Shown here piece after piece: positions 34,322-43,387 of a stretch of 64,000 nt of DNA; the first letter of the stretch is position 1, and the number at the start of each line of letters is the position of its first letter. The translations under genes were made by a program, and so were the position numbers. Below the pieces are notes generated by a model, which saw only the letters and a program-made list of their open reading frames with translations, was not told where the DNA came from and ran no database searches. Source of the DNA: Pseudomonas sp. RC10 (GTDB lineage Bacteria; Pseudomonadota; Gammaproteobacteria; Pseudomonadales; Pseudomonadaceae); assembly GCF_038397775.1 (NCBI RefSeq), contig NZ_CP151650.1, positions 1,736,001 to 1,800,000 on the forward strand, read 5' to 3'.

Positions 34322-34877
34322 TGTTGTTATCTCGCGACGTTTTTTGGGCAACACGGTGCCGCCGCGGGCACGAGAGCGCCTGCGAGGTTAATGCCGTGAT
34401 CGGTGGTGTATGAAGTTCAGGTGAGGGAGGGCGGGACTTTATCAAGCAGCCACTGCGCTACTCCCCCGGCGATTGAACATTCGAAAGACTCCGTTGAGTA
34501 AGTCGACTCATCCTGAAATCGGTCGGCGTTGCGGGCAAGAGTCAAAACGTGGAGGAGGCGTTCATGAAGTGTGTGGCAAGCTCAAAAACCACGGCCGATG
34601 CCTTCTGCCTGTACACCGGGGGTGCAGAATCAGGTGTCTGATCTGATCGGATACGTTTTAAGTTTGCTGGTCGCGCAGGAGGTTCGCCTCGGATTTGAGA
34701 GTAAATAATGGGTGCATTCAGTCAATAATCTTCCATCGCGTGCACTTGTTATATCTAGCTTCCTTCGTTCCGGCTCATAGTAAGAAGATGCATCGGTAAG
34801 GTGCTTAGTAGTTTCAATCCAGCCCGTCGAGAAACTTATTCTTTGAGCGTCCGCATATTCCCTTATCCGAAGTGCGC
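34322..34877. other. Intergenic stretch with one small ORF
   Basis: 556 bp upstream of dctA and downstream of the HxlR gene. No normal-sized gene. A frame at 34630-35223 (leftward) has no family likeness and mostly overlaps HxlR, so it is a shadow. The only candidate is a 25-codon ORF at 34564-34641. Confidence 0.6.
34564..34641 (+). CDS. Possible 25-residue peptide with strong SD
   Basis: ATG at 34564 preceded by GGAGGAGG with 5-bp spacing, then 25 codons (MKCVASSKTTADAFCLYTGG and five more) to TGA. Two Cys. No recognised family; the strong SD is the only support. It may be a real small protein or the broken front of a lost gene. Confidence 0.3.
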   Translation: MKCVASSKTTADAFCLYTGGAESGV

Positions 34878-35255
34878 TCACCCAGCACTTCGCGACGACA
34901 CGGCATCCTGTTCCGCAAAAATCCGCGCCATTTCCGCCGCATTTTCCGTCCCCCACGTACACAGTGGAATGATCGCCTGCGCCAAACCCCGGCCGAGTGG
35001 CGTCAAGGTGTAATCGACGCGCGGAGGCACTTCCTGATAGTCCGTTCGCGCCAGCACACGATCGGCTTCCAGGTCTTTCAGCGACTGGATCAGCACTTTG
35101 TCGCTCACGCCCGGTATCAGCCGTTTCAACTCGCCATAGCGCTTCGCGCCGTCCCGCAGGAAAAAAAGGACCAACGGTTTCCATTTGCCGGAGATGACGC
35201 GCAGCGTGGCGTTGAGCCCACATCCGGTGTCGCAGATTTCAGGTGATGTCGTCAT
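34878..35255 (-). CDS. HxlR-family transcriptional regulator
   Basis: 125 residues, single winged helix. VISGKWKPLVLFFLRDGAKRYGELKRLIPGVSDKVLIQSLKDLE and YTLTPLGRGLAQAI are diagnostic. Cys8 and Cys12 near the N-terminus (EICDTGCG) could sense oxidants or quinones as in YodB. Divergent from an SDR gene. Two TACTT elements 18 bp apart (35264-35268, 35282-35286) in the spacer may be its site. A decayed relative of its 3' end lies at 55688-55779. Confidence 0.92.
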   Translation of the reverse strand: MTTSPEICDTGCGLNATLRVISGKWKPLVLFFLRDGAKRYGELKRLIPGVSDKVLIQSLKDLEADRVLARTDYQEVPPRVDYTLTPLGRGLAQAIIPLCTWGTENAAEMARIFAEQDAVSSRSAG

Positions 35256-35370
35256 TTTTTAGGTACTTACCAAAATGTGCATACTTGTCGTTAGGTTATC
35301 AGCGCCGCATCCTGATTTCCAAGCGAGCCGTTCCTCGGCTTGAGCAGAAACTCATTGAAGGATGCACGAC

Positions 35371-36105
35371 ATGACCCGATTGAATGGCAAAACCGCAGTG
35401 ATCACTGGTGGCGCAACCGGCATTGGCCGCGCCGCCGCAAAACGCTTTATCGAGGAGGGCGCGTTCGTGTTCATCTTCGGTCGTCGGCAAGACGCGCTCG
35501 ACGCGGCGGTGGCCGAGCTTGGCCCAAACGCCCGCGCGGTGAAAGGCTCGGTGTCTGATCCTGCCGACCTTGACCGGCTTTACGCCGCCGTGAAAGCCGA
35601 GCGCGGCACCCTCGATATCGTCTTCGCCAATGCGGGTGCAGGCAGCCCGCTGCCCCTCGGCAGTATCACCGCCGAGCACATTGACGACACCTTCGACACC
35701 AATGTGAAAGGGACGATTTTCACGGTCCAGCAAGCGCTGCCGCTGATGGGGGAAGGCGGTTCGATCATCCTGACCGGGTCGAGCGCGGGCACCACCGGCG
35801 CCCCGGCCATGAGCGCCTATAGCGCCAGCAAAGCGGCCGTGCGCAACCTTGCGCGGTCCTGGGCCGAAGACCTCAAAGGCACCGGCATCCGGGTCAATGT
35901 CTTGTCACCCGGTGCGACGGCCACTGAACTCGCCAAGGCTGCGCTGGGGGAAGAGGGCCAGAAGGTCTACGCGTCGATGACCCCCCTCCAGCGCATGGCT
36001 GATCCCGCAGAGATCGGCGCCGCCGCAGCGTTTCTTGCCTCGCCGGACAGCAGCTTCATGACGGCCAGCGAAGTGGCCGTCGACGGCGGCCTCGCCCAAC
36101 TCTGA
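35371..36105 (+). CDS. Short-chain dehydrogenase/reductase
   Basis: 244 residues from the ATG at 35371 (TRLNGKTAVITGGATGIG); GAAGGA is 8 bp upstream, while the ATG at 35362 overlaps the SD. Cofactor motif TGGATGIG, NAGAG, active-site Ser in LTGSSAG and YSASKAA with Tyr and Lys. Classical SDR; substrate unknown. Probably the HxlR target. Confidence 0.92.
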   Translation: MTRLNGKTAVITGGATGIGRAAAKRFIEEGAFVFIFGRRQDALDAAVAELGPNARAVKGSVSDPADLDRLYAAVKAERGTLDIVFANAGAGSPLPLGSITAEHIDDTFDTNVKGTIFTVQQALPLMGEGGSIILTGSSAGTTGAPAMSAYSASKAAVRNLARSWAEDLKGTGIRVNVLSPGATATELAKAALGEEGQKVYASMTPLQRMADPAEIGAAAAFLASPDSSFMTASEVAVDGGLAQL

Positions 36106-36206
36106 TCCACTGCGCCCGACGGGATTTCTCATCCGATCGTCGAAGCCGTCGGGCCTTGGAGAATTGGGATATCGCTCTGTTCACGCCATGGCAGCCACAA
36201 CTGGCC

Positions 36207-37124
36207 TCATCCCAGCTCGCTCGCCAGGTGTTGCGCTACCCAGTCCGAAAACGCCCGCGTTTTGTTGGGGGTGCCTGAGGTGGCTGGCGTGATCACATAG
36301 ACGGCCCCCCGGTCATCCAGTTGCCAGTCCGGAATGACCTCCACGAGGCTGCCTTCCCTGAGGTGGGCATCGACGTACCAGCGTGTCGAGTGCAGAACAC
36401 CCAGTCCCTCCAGTGCGGCCTCTATCAGCAGTTCAGGTTCCTCGGAAGCAAGAAGGCCGCGAACGGATACGACTTCGCGACGCTGTCCTGGCTGAGTGAA
36501 TGCCCAACGGTAGGGATTGCTGTTGCGGGTGTTGCACAGGCAGGGAATACCGGCGAGGTCTTGAGGCGCCTGAAGGTGGGGATGTCGCATCAGAAAGGCC
36601 GGTGATGCGCAAATGACCCGGCGACGCTCTGCCACCTTGCGTGCAACCAGTCGAGAGTCGGCTAATACGCCCAGGCGGATGGCCAAGTCGTAGTGCTCGC
36701 CGATCAGGTCAACGAAGCGGTTGCTCGTATCGGCTTCGATCGTGACCAATGGATGTGCACGCAGGAACCCCACGATCAGCGGCGTCATCCAGCGCCTGGC
36801 AAAACTGCCAGGCAACGAGATCCGCAGATGCCCGCGTACTTGGCCGTCGACCTGCTCTGCCGCTTCCCGGCCCGCAGACTGGAGCCCGTCGAGCAATGGC
36901 CTGATCCGCGCAAGATAGCGTTGACCGGCTTCCGTGAGCGCCACTTTGCGGGTGCTGCGGTCGGCGAGACGCACGCCCAGGCGGGCTTCCATCGCACTCA
37001 ATCTGCGGGACACCGCGGTGGCATCCCGACCTATTTGTCGACCCGCCGCTGAAAACGATCCGGTGTCGGCCAAGGCAACAAACGCCGAAAGCTCATTCAA
37101 ATCGGAGAAAAAGGATTCCTGCAT
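36207..37124 (-). CDS. LysR-family regulator
   Basis: 305 residues. FSDLNELSAFVALADTGSF, AAGRQIGRDATAVSRRLSAMEARLGVRL as HTH, GHLRISLPGSFARRWMTPLI as domain start. Divergent from an MDR reductase (88 bp between starts), the classical LysR target geometry. Confidence 0.92.
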   Translation of the reverse strand: MQESFFSDLNELSAFVALADTGSFSAAGRQIGRDATAVSRRLSAMEARLGVRLADRSTRKVALTEAGQRYLARIRPLLDGLQSAGREAAEQVDGQVRGHLRISLPGSFARRWMTPLIVGFLRAHPLVTIEADTSNRFVDLIGEHYDLAIRLGVLADSRLVARKVAERRRVICASPAFLMRHPHLQAPQDLAGIPCLCNTRNSNPYRWAFTQPGQRREVVSVRGLLASEEPELLIEAALEGLGVLHSTRWYVDAHLREGSLVEVIPDWQLDDRGAVYVITPATSGTPNKTRAFSDWVAQHLASELG

Positions 37125-37212
37125 TTTTCACATCTATGAACGGTAGGATCTTCGTATTCTGTCTCAAAACGCAGCATTTCATAATGGCCTCCTGTCATTT
37201 CTGGAGAGCCTT

Positions 37213-38223
37213 ATGAAAGCCATACAGTTAACTGCCCCGTCACTTGATGCGTTCTTGCCCGTCGAACTGGCCGACCCTGCTCAACCGGGGCGCGGAAGGG
37301 TGCTGGTTCGCATCAAGGCCGCGAGCTTGAATTTCGCCGACATCGCGGTCGTTCATGGTCAGTACCCCGGTGCGGTGTATCCCAATATTCCCTTGGCTGA
37401 TGGCGCCGGTGAGGTGGTGGCGGTAGGCGAGGATGTTTGGCAGGTCAGGGCCGGGGATCGAGTGGCTGTCCACGTCAAACCCCACTGGATTGCAGGCCGC
37501 GCCACGGCTGAACTGGCCGGTCCGATGAGGGGCGCCACCGTCCGTGGCTCGCTGGTGGAAGTCGCGGAGCTGGATGCCGCAACCGTGGTGAAAATTCCGG
37601 ATCACTTGAGTTGGGAAGAAGCGGCTTCGCTGCCCATTGCCGCCATGACAGCCTGGCGTGCGCTCGACACTGCCCACATAGGTCCGGGTTCGACGGTGGC
37701 CTTGCTGGGCACCGGCGGCGTGTCCATCTTTGCCCTGCAACTGGCCAAGGCTCGTGGCGCCCGGGTCATCATCACTTCGTCGTCCAACGAGAAGCTGGAA
37801 CGCGCCCGAATGCTCAAGGCTGATGAAACATTCAATTATCGAGAAAGCCCGGACTGGGACCGTTTTGTCGTGGATCGAACGGCAGGGCAGGGCGTGGATC
37901 TGGTGATTGACCCGGTGGGAGGCCAAGGCTTCGAGCGGTCGTTGGCCGCTGTTCGCCATGGGGGGACCGTGGCGGCCATTGGTTTTCTGGACGGCGCTGC
38001 GCAGCCGGCCAACCTGATGCCTGTGATTTTCAAGGAAATCCGGGTGCAGGGCAGTAATGGGGGCTCTGTCGCCGACCTAGCCTCGGCGATTGGGGCTATC
38101 GCTGCCCACCGCATCAGGCCTGTGGTCGATCAAATCTTCGAACTGGACCAGTTGAAGGCGGCCTATGAGCGGATGGGGGCGGGTGCACACTTTGGCAAAA
38201 TCGCCGTTCGCACCGGCTGGTAG
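37213..38223 (+). CDS. Medium-chain (QOR-like) NADPH oxidoreductase
   Basis: 336 residues. GroES-like domain with IKAASLNFADIAVVHGQYPG and ADGAGEVVAVG, then cofactor domain with VALLGTGGVSIFALQLAKARGARVIITSSS near 160-190 and DPVGGQGFERSL. No catalytic-zinc or structural-zinc Cys set, so zinc-independent. Likely quinone or enone reduction. Divergent from LysR. Confidence 0.9.
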   Translation: MKAIQLTAPSLDAFLPVELADPAQPGRGRVLVRIKAASLNFADIAVVHGQYPGAVYPNIPLADGAGEVVAVGEDVWQVRAGDRVAVHVKPHWIAGRATAELAGPMRGATVRGSLVEVAELDAATVVKIPDHLSWEEAASLPIAAMTAWRALDTAHIGPGSTVALLGTGGVSIFALQLAKARGARVIITSSSNEKLERARMLKADETFNYRESPDWDRFVVDRTAGQGVDLVIDPVGGQGFERSLAAVRHGGTVAAIGFLDGAAQPANLMPVIFKEIRVQGSNGGSVADLASAIGAIAAHRIRPVVDQIFELDQLKAAYERMGAGAHFGKIAVRTGW

Positions 38224-38384
38224 ACGGGGTGGACAATTCGGCGGATGCCACACACCCACCGACTGGCTTACCTTTCAGCGTGCCCACACCTGCAATCCTT
38301 AGCTGGACGACAGTCTGAGAAAATGAGGGAGGACTGCCACAAGATACCGGCCTGATCCCTTTCCGGAGAAAGGCCAGCCGTCAC

Positions 38385-39293
38385 TCAGAACACTGACCAC
38401 CCGATCCGCGCACTCAGCAACTCCAGCGCTGCCATGCCGGCGAGGGAGTTGCCCGCGGCGTTGAGTTCCGGCGACCACACGCAGACTGTAAATTGCCCCG
38501 GCACGATGGCCACAATCCCGCCGCCCACGCCACTCTTGCCGGGCAATCCCACGCGGTAGGCGAAATTTCCGGCTTCGTCATACAGCCCGCTCGTGGCCAT
38601 GATCGAGTTCACTTGTTGAGTCTGGCGCCGGGTCAAAATCTGCTCGCCGCTGTGCTTGCAAAACCCGTCGTTGGCCAGGAAGCAGAACGCTCGGGCCAGA
38701 TCGAGGCAATTCATTCGCAGCGCGCAGTAGCTGAAATAACTGCGCAGCACGGCCTCGACTTCGTTGTGGAAGTTGCCGAATGACTGCATCAGGTACGCCA
38801 TGGCCGCGTTGCGTGCGCGGAACTGGTATTCGGAGTCGGCCACACGGGCATCCATCAGCACGTGCGGATTGCCCGATAACCGTCGTACGAAATCGCGCAT
38901 CGACAACGTCGGCGCGGCGAAGCGCGACTGGTTGATATCGCAAATCACCAACGCTCCCGCATTGATGAACGGATTGCGCGGACGCCCGCGCTCGAATTCC
39001 AGCTGCACCAGCGAGTTGAACGGCTGACCCGAGGGCTCATGACCCAGCCGCTCCCAAATGGCTTCACCCGAGTGGCCGATGGCCTGAACCAGGCTGAACA
39101 CCTTGGAAATGCTCTGCACCGAAAACGGCACCAGCGCGTCGCCCGCACAGTGATAGCTGCCATCGTTGCCATACACGGCAATGCCCAACTGCTGCGCTGG
39201 CACATCGGCCAGCGCAGGGATGTAGTCAGCCACTTTGCCCTTGCCGATCAAGGGGCGCACTTCGTCGAGAATCTCGTTCAACAGCGTTTGCAT
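38385..39293 (-). CDS. glsA: Glutaminase (serine-type)
   Basis: 302 residues, beta-lactamase-like glutaminase: glutamine to glutamate and ammonia. SxxK motif in [12 protein letters not shown] (near 65), [10 protein letters not shown] near 107, [12 protein letters not shown], then [11 protein letters not shown] near 260. The ATG at 39293 ([18 protein letters not shown]) matches family length; the frame extends 48 codons upstream without likeness. Stands alone between an MDR reductase and a LysR gene. Confidence 0.95.
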   Translation of the reverse strand: MQTLLNEILDEVRPLIGKGKVADYIPALADVPAQQLGIAVYGNDGSYHCAGDALVPFSVQSISKVFSLVQAIGHSGEAIWERLGHEPSGQPFNSLVQLEFERGRPRNPFINAGALVICDINQSRFAAPTLSMRDFVRRLSGNPHVLMDARVADSEYQFRARNAAMAYLMQSFGNFHNEVEAVLRSYFSYCALRMNCLDLARAFCFLANDGFCKHSGEQILTRRQTQQVNSIMATSGLYDEAGNFAYRVGLPGKSGVGGGIVAIVPGQFTVCVWSPELNAAGNSLAGMAALELLSARIGWSVF

Positions 39294-39515
39294 GGAAAGC
39301 CCTGTTATCAGTCCCCGATGACAGCACGGGGTCGAGTTCTTGACGAAGGGTGAGGGGGAGAGATCACACATTGAGTGTGAAAGGGTGGGACATTGACTCG
39401 GGCTCAGGGCTTCGGATGCCTGAGAAAGTCCGGTCAATCTGCGCTCTGAACATTGGCAACAGGGCGCTGGGAGGATATCAACGACAGCCAGCGATGAGCG
39501 CTGACGGAGGCCTGA

Positions 39516-40406
39516 TCACGCACCCGACAAAAAGCGTGACAATTGTTGACTCAGGGCATCGAAAACCATCGTTATGCGCCTCACACGTTTGAGGTCGTAG
39601 TGCATCGCCACCCAGACATCCACGCGAAAGTCGACGTGCTCGGGCAGCACCCGAACCAGAGAGTGCTGTCGAGCCAACTGGCTTGAGCACACACCGATAC
39701 CCAGCCCTGCCTTGAGCGCTGCGAACTGAGCCAAGTGGCTGTCTGTGCGGATAACGGCGTGTTCCCTCGTGCAATGGAAACCTTGCTCCGCCAGAAACGC
39801 CCATTCCTTGAGATTGCGATCCGGGCCTATCAATGGGAAGTCAACCAGGTCGGTCGGACTGCTTGGGGTACGATGGGTCAATAGCGCTGGAGTGGCATAC
39901 AAGCCAATCTGCAGATCGCCGACGTGGCGCGTGATGACTGAGGATTCTGTGGGACGCCTGATCCGTACCGCTACATCGGCCTCCTGCAACGCCAAATCCT
40001 CCAGACGATTCGAAATGCTGAGCTCAAGGGCCAATTCGGGCTGGGCGTTGCGAAGGTCTTTGAGCATTAGCGGCAAGACCTCCACTCCTAATAGCTGGTT
40101 GCAGGTAATCCTCACCGTTCCGCCAGGCATGTCCGTTTTGGCCGAGGCAGTACGAGCAAACGCTTCCGCTGCCAGGGCCATAGACTCAACGTGCCCCACC
40201 AATTCTCTTGCAGTGTCGGTCGGCATGAGGCCTGCCGGCGAGCGAATGAACAGACTGGTCCCCACGCTCTTTTCGAGTGCATCGATGCGCCGCCGTGCTG
40301 TGGCCTGTGCGATCCCCAACGTACGAGCCGCCGCAGTGAGACTGCCGGTTCTGAGCACGGCCAGAAATACCCGTTGAGTCTCCCAGTGCAGTGGCGCGAC
40401 GTTCAT
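39516..40406 (-). CDS. LysR-family regulator
   Basis: 296 residues from the ATG at 40406 (NVAPLHWETQRVFLAVLRTGSL), AGGAA 5 bp upstream; the longer frame to 40610 overlaps the divergent gene. HTH TAAARTLGIAQATARRRIDALE. Divergent from a GFA-family gene, 123 bp between starts. The effector domain VRITCNQLLGVEVLPLML is less typical but complete. Confidence 0.9.
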   Translation of the reverse strand: MNVAPLHWETQRVFLAVLRTGSLTAAARTLGIAQATARRRIDALEKSVGTSLFIRSPAGLMPTDTARELVGHVESMALAAEAFARTASAKTDMPGGTVRITCNQLLGVEVLPLMLKDLRNAQPELALELSISNRLEDLALQEADVAVRIRRPTESSVITRHVGDLQIGLYATPALLTHRTPSSPTDLVDFPLIGPDRNLKEWAFLAEQGFHCTREHAVIRTDSHLAQFAALKAGLGIGVCSSQLARQHSLVRVLPEHVDFRVDVWVAMHYDLKRVRRITMVFDALSQQLSRFLSGA

Positions 40407-40529
40407 ACATTTCCTATGAGTAGGCAGGCAGGTTTGATCAATTTTAATCAGAAAAGAACTCGCGCATGCTTGAGATCGATCGATTTTGATACCCAGTGCC
40501 TTGATGGCGAGAGAATGAGGTTTTCCTGA

Positions 40530-40967
40530 ATGACGATTTCCGGTAGCTGCCGCTGCGGGCAAGTGACATTTGAAACATCCTGCGAGCCTGTGATGACGAG
40601 CGCATGCCACTGCACTGGCTGTCAGAAGATGTCCGCAAGCGCGTTTTCCTTAACGGCGCTTTTCCCATCCGAGCGTTTCGTGATCACTTTGGGTGTGCCG
40701 GTGCTTGGAGGCGTGCGGGGTCCTACACAGCATTTCTTCTGTCCGAATTGCCTGAGTTGGTTGTTCACGCGTCCTGCTGAGAGTGATGCATTTGTCGGCG
40801 TGCGAAGCAGCCTCCTTGGTCATGCTGAGCGCTATGCGCCATTCATGGAGACCTGGACGCGCAAAAAGTTGCCTTGGGCCAGTACGGGAGCTTCGGTGAG
40901 TTTCGAGGAATTTCCAGACCCGAGGGAGTATCCGGCATTGATGGCACGCTTCGTGGGGAAGGGGTGA
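40530..40967 (+). CDS. GFA/CENP-V-family zinc protein
   Basis: 145 residues. Zinc ligands: GSCRCGQVTFE (near 5-15), SACHCTGCQKMSAS (25-38) and FFCPNCLSW (70-78). The family is named for glutathione-dependent formaldehyde-activating enzyme; most members have no proven activity. Single gene divergent from LysR. Confidence 0.92.
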   Translation: MTISGSCRCGQVTFETSCEPVMTSACHCTGCQKMSASAFSLTALFPSERFVITLGVPVLGGVRGPTQHFFCPNCLSWLFTRPAESDAFVGVRSSLLGHAERYAPFMETWTRKKLPWASTGASVSFEEFPDPREYPALMARFVGKG

Positions 40968-41044
40968 TCTGGCGGCGTGGAGCCCATACCCACTTTGAGA
41001 GCCGGCTGGGCCAAGTCAGCTCGCGACCATCAGCGTCGCCGTTC

Positions 41045-41941
41045 TCAATCGTACGGAAAGTGGGCCACGATGAAGTCTATGAATGCACGCATTTTGGGAG
41101 GTTGTGGCCTTGCGGATGAGAACAACAGCGCCATGTCTCTGCTGGGGGCCGCGTAGTCATCAAGAAGCGATACCAGGGTTCCGCGCTGCAGATGTTCTCG
41201 CAACACTGCCTTGGGCTGAAGAATGATCCCGCGTCCTGCAATCGCTGCCGCCGTCAGGACGCGCCCGTCATTCACCTGGAAACGGCCGTGCACTTTGATA
41301 GCGTGCTCGATGCCATTCTTGTCGAAGACCCAATTCGCATAGGGCAAGCCTGAGGCGTTCACGAAGCTCAGACAGTCATGCTGATGCAAATCGTCAGGCG
41401 TTAACGGCAGACCTTTGCGCGCAACATACGAAGGAGCCGCGCACAGGACCTGCTCGTGCCGGGCTATCTGCCGAACGGTGAGGGCGCTATCGGCGATGGG
41501 GCCGAGCCGAAGTACGGCGTCAAAGTTTTCTTTCACGAGATCGACAAAGCGATCGGTCAATGCCAATTCGATCTCGACTTCCGGGTGACGCTCCATAAAG
41601 TGCATCAGCGCGGGAGCGAGCTCGCACGCACCGAAGCCGACGGGGGCGCTGACACGTAATCGCCCTCGCGGTGAGGCATTCAATTCTTCAGCGACTGCCT
41701 CCGCAGCCTTGACCTCCGCGAGCACGACCACGCATCGATCGTAAAAGCGTTGGCCGACATCAGTGAGGTGCTGACGACGTGTTGAACGGCGAATCAATGG
41801 CGCTCCGATACGAGTCTCAAGCTCTCGTATGTGCTTACCCACCATTTGCGATGAGAGCCCGAGTGTGATGGCGGCAGCGCTAAATGTGCCAAGTTCACAG
41901 ACCTTCACGAACACCGCCATGCTGGTAAAACGGTCGCTCAT
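41045..41941 (-). CDS. LysR-family regulator
   Basis: 298 residues. SDRFTSMAVFVKVCELGTFSAAAITLGLSSQMVGKHIRELETRIGAPL as HTH, CrgA-like effector domain with GRLRVSAPVGFGACELAPAL. Divergent from the Gal80-like Gfo/Idh gene (100 bp). A GAAAC-TCCAG-GTTTC palindrome (41944-41958) lies just upstream of its ATG, overlapping the SD. Confidence 0.92.
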   Translation of the reverse strand: MSDRFTSMAVFVKVCELGTFSAAAITLGLSSQMVGKHIRELETRIGAPLIRRSTRRQHLTDVGQRFYDRCVVVLAEVKAAEAVAEELNASPRGRLRVSAPVGFGACELAPALMHFMERHPEVEIELALTDRFVDLVKENFDAVLRLGPIADSALTVRQIARHEQVLCAAPSYVARKGLPLTPDDLHQHDCLSFVNASGLPYANWVFDKNGIEHAIKVHGRFQVNDGRVLTAAAIAGRGIILQPKAVLREHLQRGTLVSLLDDYAAPSRDMALLFSSARPQPPKMRAFIDFIVAHFPYD

Positions 41942-42041
41942 TCGAAACTCCAGGTTTCAGGTATTAGTGTTTTCGACATCTTAATCAAACCAGCGTTGTG
42001 ACGTAGCGTGTACCCGACAGACCCAGTTAGCGGAGGTATGT

Positions 42042-43109
42042 ATGTCACGTGAACTCAAAATCGGGATCATCGGCGTCAACATGAAAGGGGGATGGGCCCA
42101 GGAGGCACATGTTCCAGCCATTAATGCGATTGACGGCATGCGATTGGTCGCCGTGGCCACGACACACCAGCAAACCGCCGACGAGGCTGCACGTGCCTTG
42201 TCAGTTTCCAAGGGCTATGCGAATGGCTTGGCGCTGATCAATGATCCCGAGGTCGACATCGTCACGGTTGCCACTCGCGTCCCCGACCACCGCGACCTTT
42301 TGCTGGCGGCGATTGCAGCTGGCAAGCATGTCTACAGTGAGTGGCCTCTGGGCCTCAGCGTGTGTGAAGCCCGCGAGATCGCCGACGCTGCTCGCGTGGC
42401 TGGTGTCAAACATGCGATTGGCCTGCAACTTCGCGGCAGCCAGGCAGTACAGAAAGCGCAGCATTGGCTGGCGGAAGGCGCTATTGGTCGTGTGTTGAGT
42501 CTCAGAGCATTCTCATCCACCGCAGGCTTCGGACCGGACGTGCCGCCGCAATTTGCCTATCTGGAAGACCCTTCAAATTTCGCCAATATGGTGACCATTC
42601 AAGGCGCCCATACCCTTGATCTGGTACTGGCGCTGGGTGGGGCGCTGGCGTCCATGTCTGCACTGACCTCCCGCCAATATCCGTTCATTCAACTGGGCGA
42701 ACCGCCTCAGCGGGTTGAGCGCCGTACATTCGATCATCTGCTGGTGCAAGGTCGATTGGCTTCTGGGGTGCCTTTTTCTGTTGAAGTGTCGGGAGGGCGC
42801 CAACATGCCACGCCTTTCTATCTAGAGGTCGTCGGGGAGGGCGGCACGCTGCGCCTTGACGGCGGGGCACCTCGGGGCCTGCAAGCTGGCCGCATCACCG
42901 TGTCGCTTGATGGCGAGCGCGAAACCATTGAGGAAGGGCCGTTAGCCGCGCTCTCGGACAGTGCCGTCAACGTGGCGGGTCTGTACAGCGCGTTGCGGGA
43001 TGACATTCTGGGTGGGACATCCAAAGTTGTTGGCTTCGATCACGCGGTGCAACTCACCCGGTTGGTGGAAGATGTACTCGCCGAGCCGGTCAATCCAAAA
43101 GGGTGGTGA
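42042..43109 (+). CDS. Gal80-like Gfo/Idh/MocA-family protein
   Basis: 355 residues. Rossmann start KIGIIGVNMKGGWAQEAHVPAI (residues 6-27) and VATRVPDHRDLLLAAIAAGKHVYSEWPLG (75-103). In ordinary Gfo/Idh enzymes the last motif is EKP with a catalytic Lys; here it is EWP, as in Gal80-like proteins. The KGGWA-x-x-AHVPAI opening is also Gal80-like. The protein may bind NAD(P) and a ligand without dehydrogenase activity, or use another residue. Divergent from LysR and followed by a second LysR gene. Confidence 0.85.
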   Translation: MSRELKIGIIGVNMKGGWAQEAHVPAINAIDGMRLVAVATTHQQTADEAARALSVSKGYANGLALINDPEVDIVTVATRVPDHRDLLLAAIAAGKHVYSEWPLGLSVCEAREIADAARVAGVKHAIGLQLRGSQAVQKAQHWLAEGAIGRVLSLRAFSSTAGFGPDVPPQFAYLEDPSNFANMVTIQGAHTLDLVLALGGALASMSALTSRQYPFIQLGEPPQRVERRTFDHLLVQGRLASGVPFSVEVSGGRQHATPFYLEVVGEGGTLRLDGGAPRGLQAGRITVSLDGERETIEEGPLAALSDSAVNVAGLYSALRDDILGGTSKVVGFDHAVQLTRLVEDVLAEPVNPKGW

Positions 43110-43327
43110 CGTTGCAAATGTCCCGTTATGTTGATCGTGAAAGGGAGCCGCGATCAGGTTCTCGATCAGGGGCGTGCCGATGGATTGGCCCGATCCTGTC
43201 GATCACGTGCACGTCGGCTGTGGCGGCTTCGAGGATCTCAGCGCACGCTGGAGCAGTAGCCGTCCACAGCGGCCATCTGATCAAACCCCGGCAAGAGATT
43301 TATTGTGCCCAACGTTGAGGAGTTGCT

Positions 43328-43387
43328 ATGAGTCATCAACTGCAGATCCCGATCCGAGGGCAAAGGCGCTCGGGTGCAGGCGTGTGA
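43328..43387 (+). CDS. Leader ORF overlapping a LysR start
   Basis: 19 codons (MSHQLQIPIRGQRRSGAGV) and a stop. GAGGAG 5-6 bp before its ATG is one of the best SDs in the area, while the LysR GTG has none of its own. The stop TGA shares 4 bp with the LysR start (GTGA at 43384-43387), so the leader likely drives LysR translation by coupling. No known peptide family. Confidence 0.5.
   Translation: MSHQLQIPIRGQRRSGAGV

Noticed and set aside
34630..35223. 197-codon leftward ORF
   Set aside because: Mostly antiparallel-frame shadow of the HxlR gene; no family resemblance in the rest.
43174..43383. 70-residue N-terminal extension of a LysR protein
   Set aside because: Unlike LysR; a leader ORF with its own SD occupies part of it in another frame.
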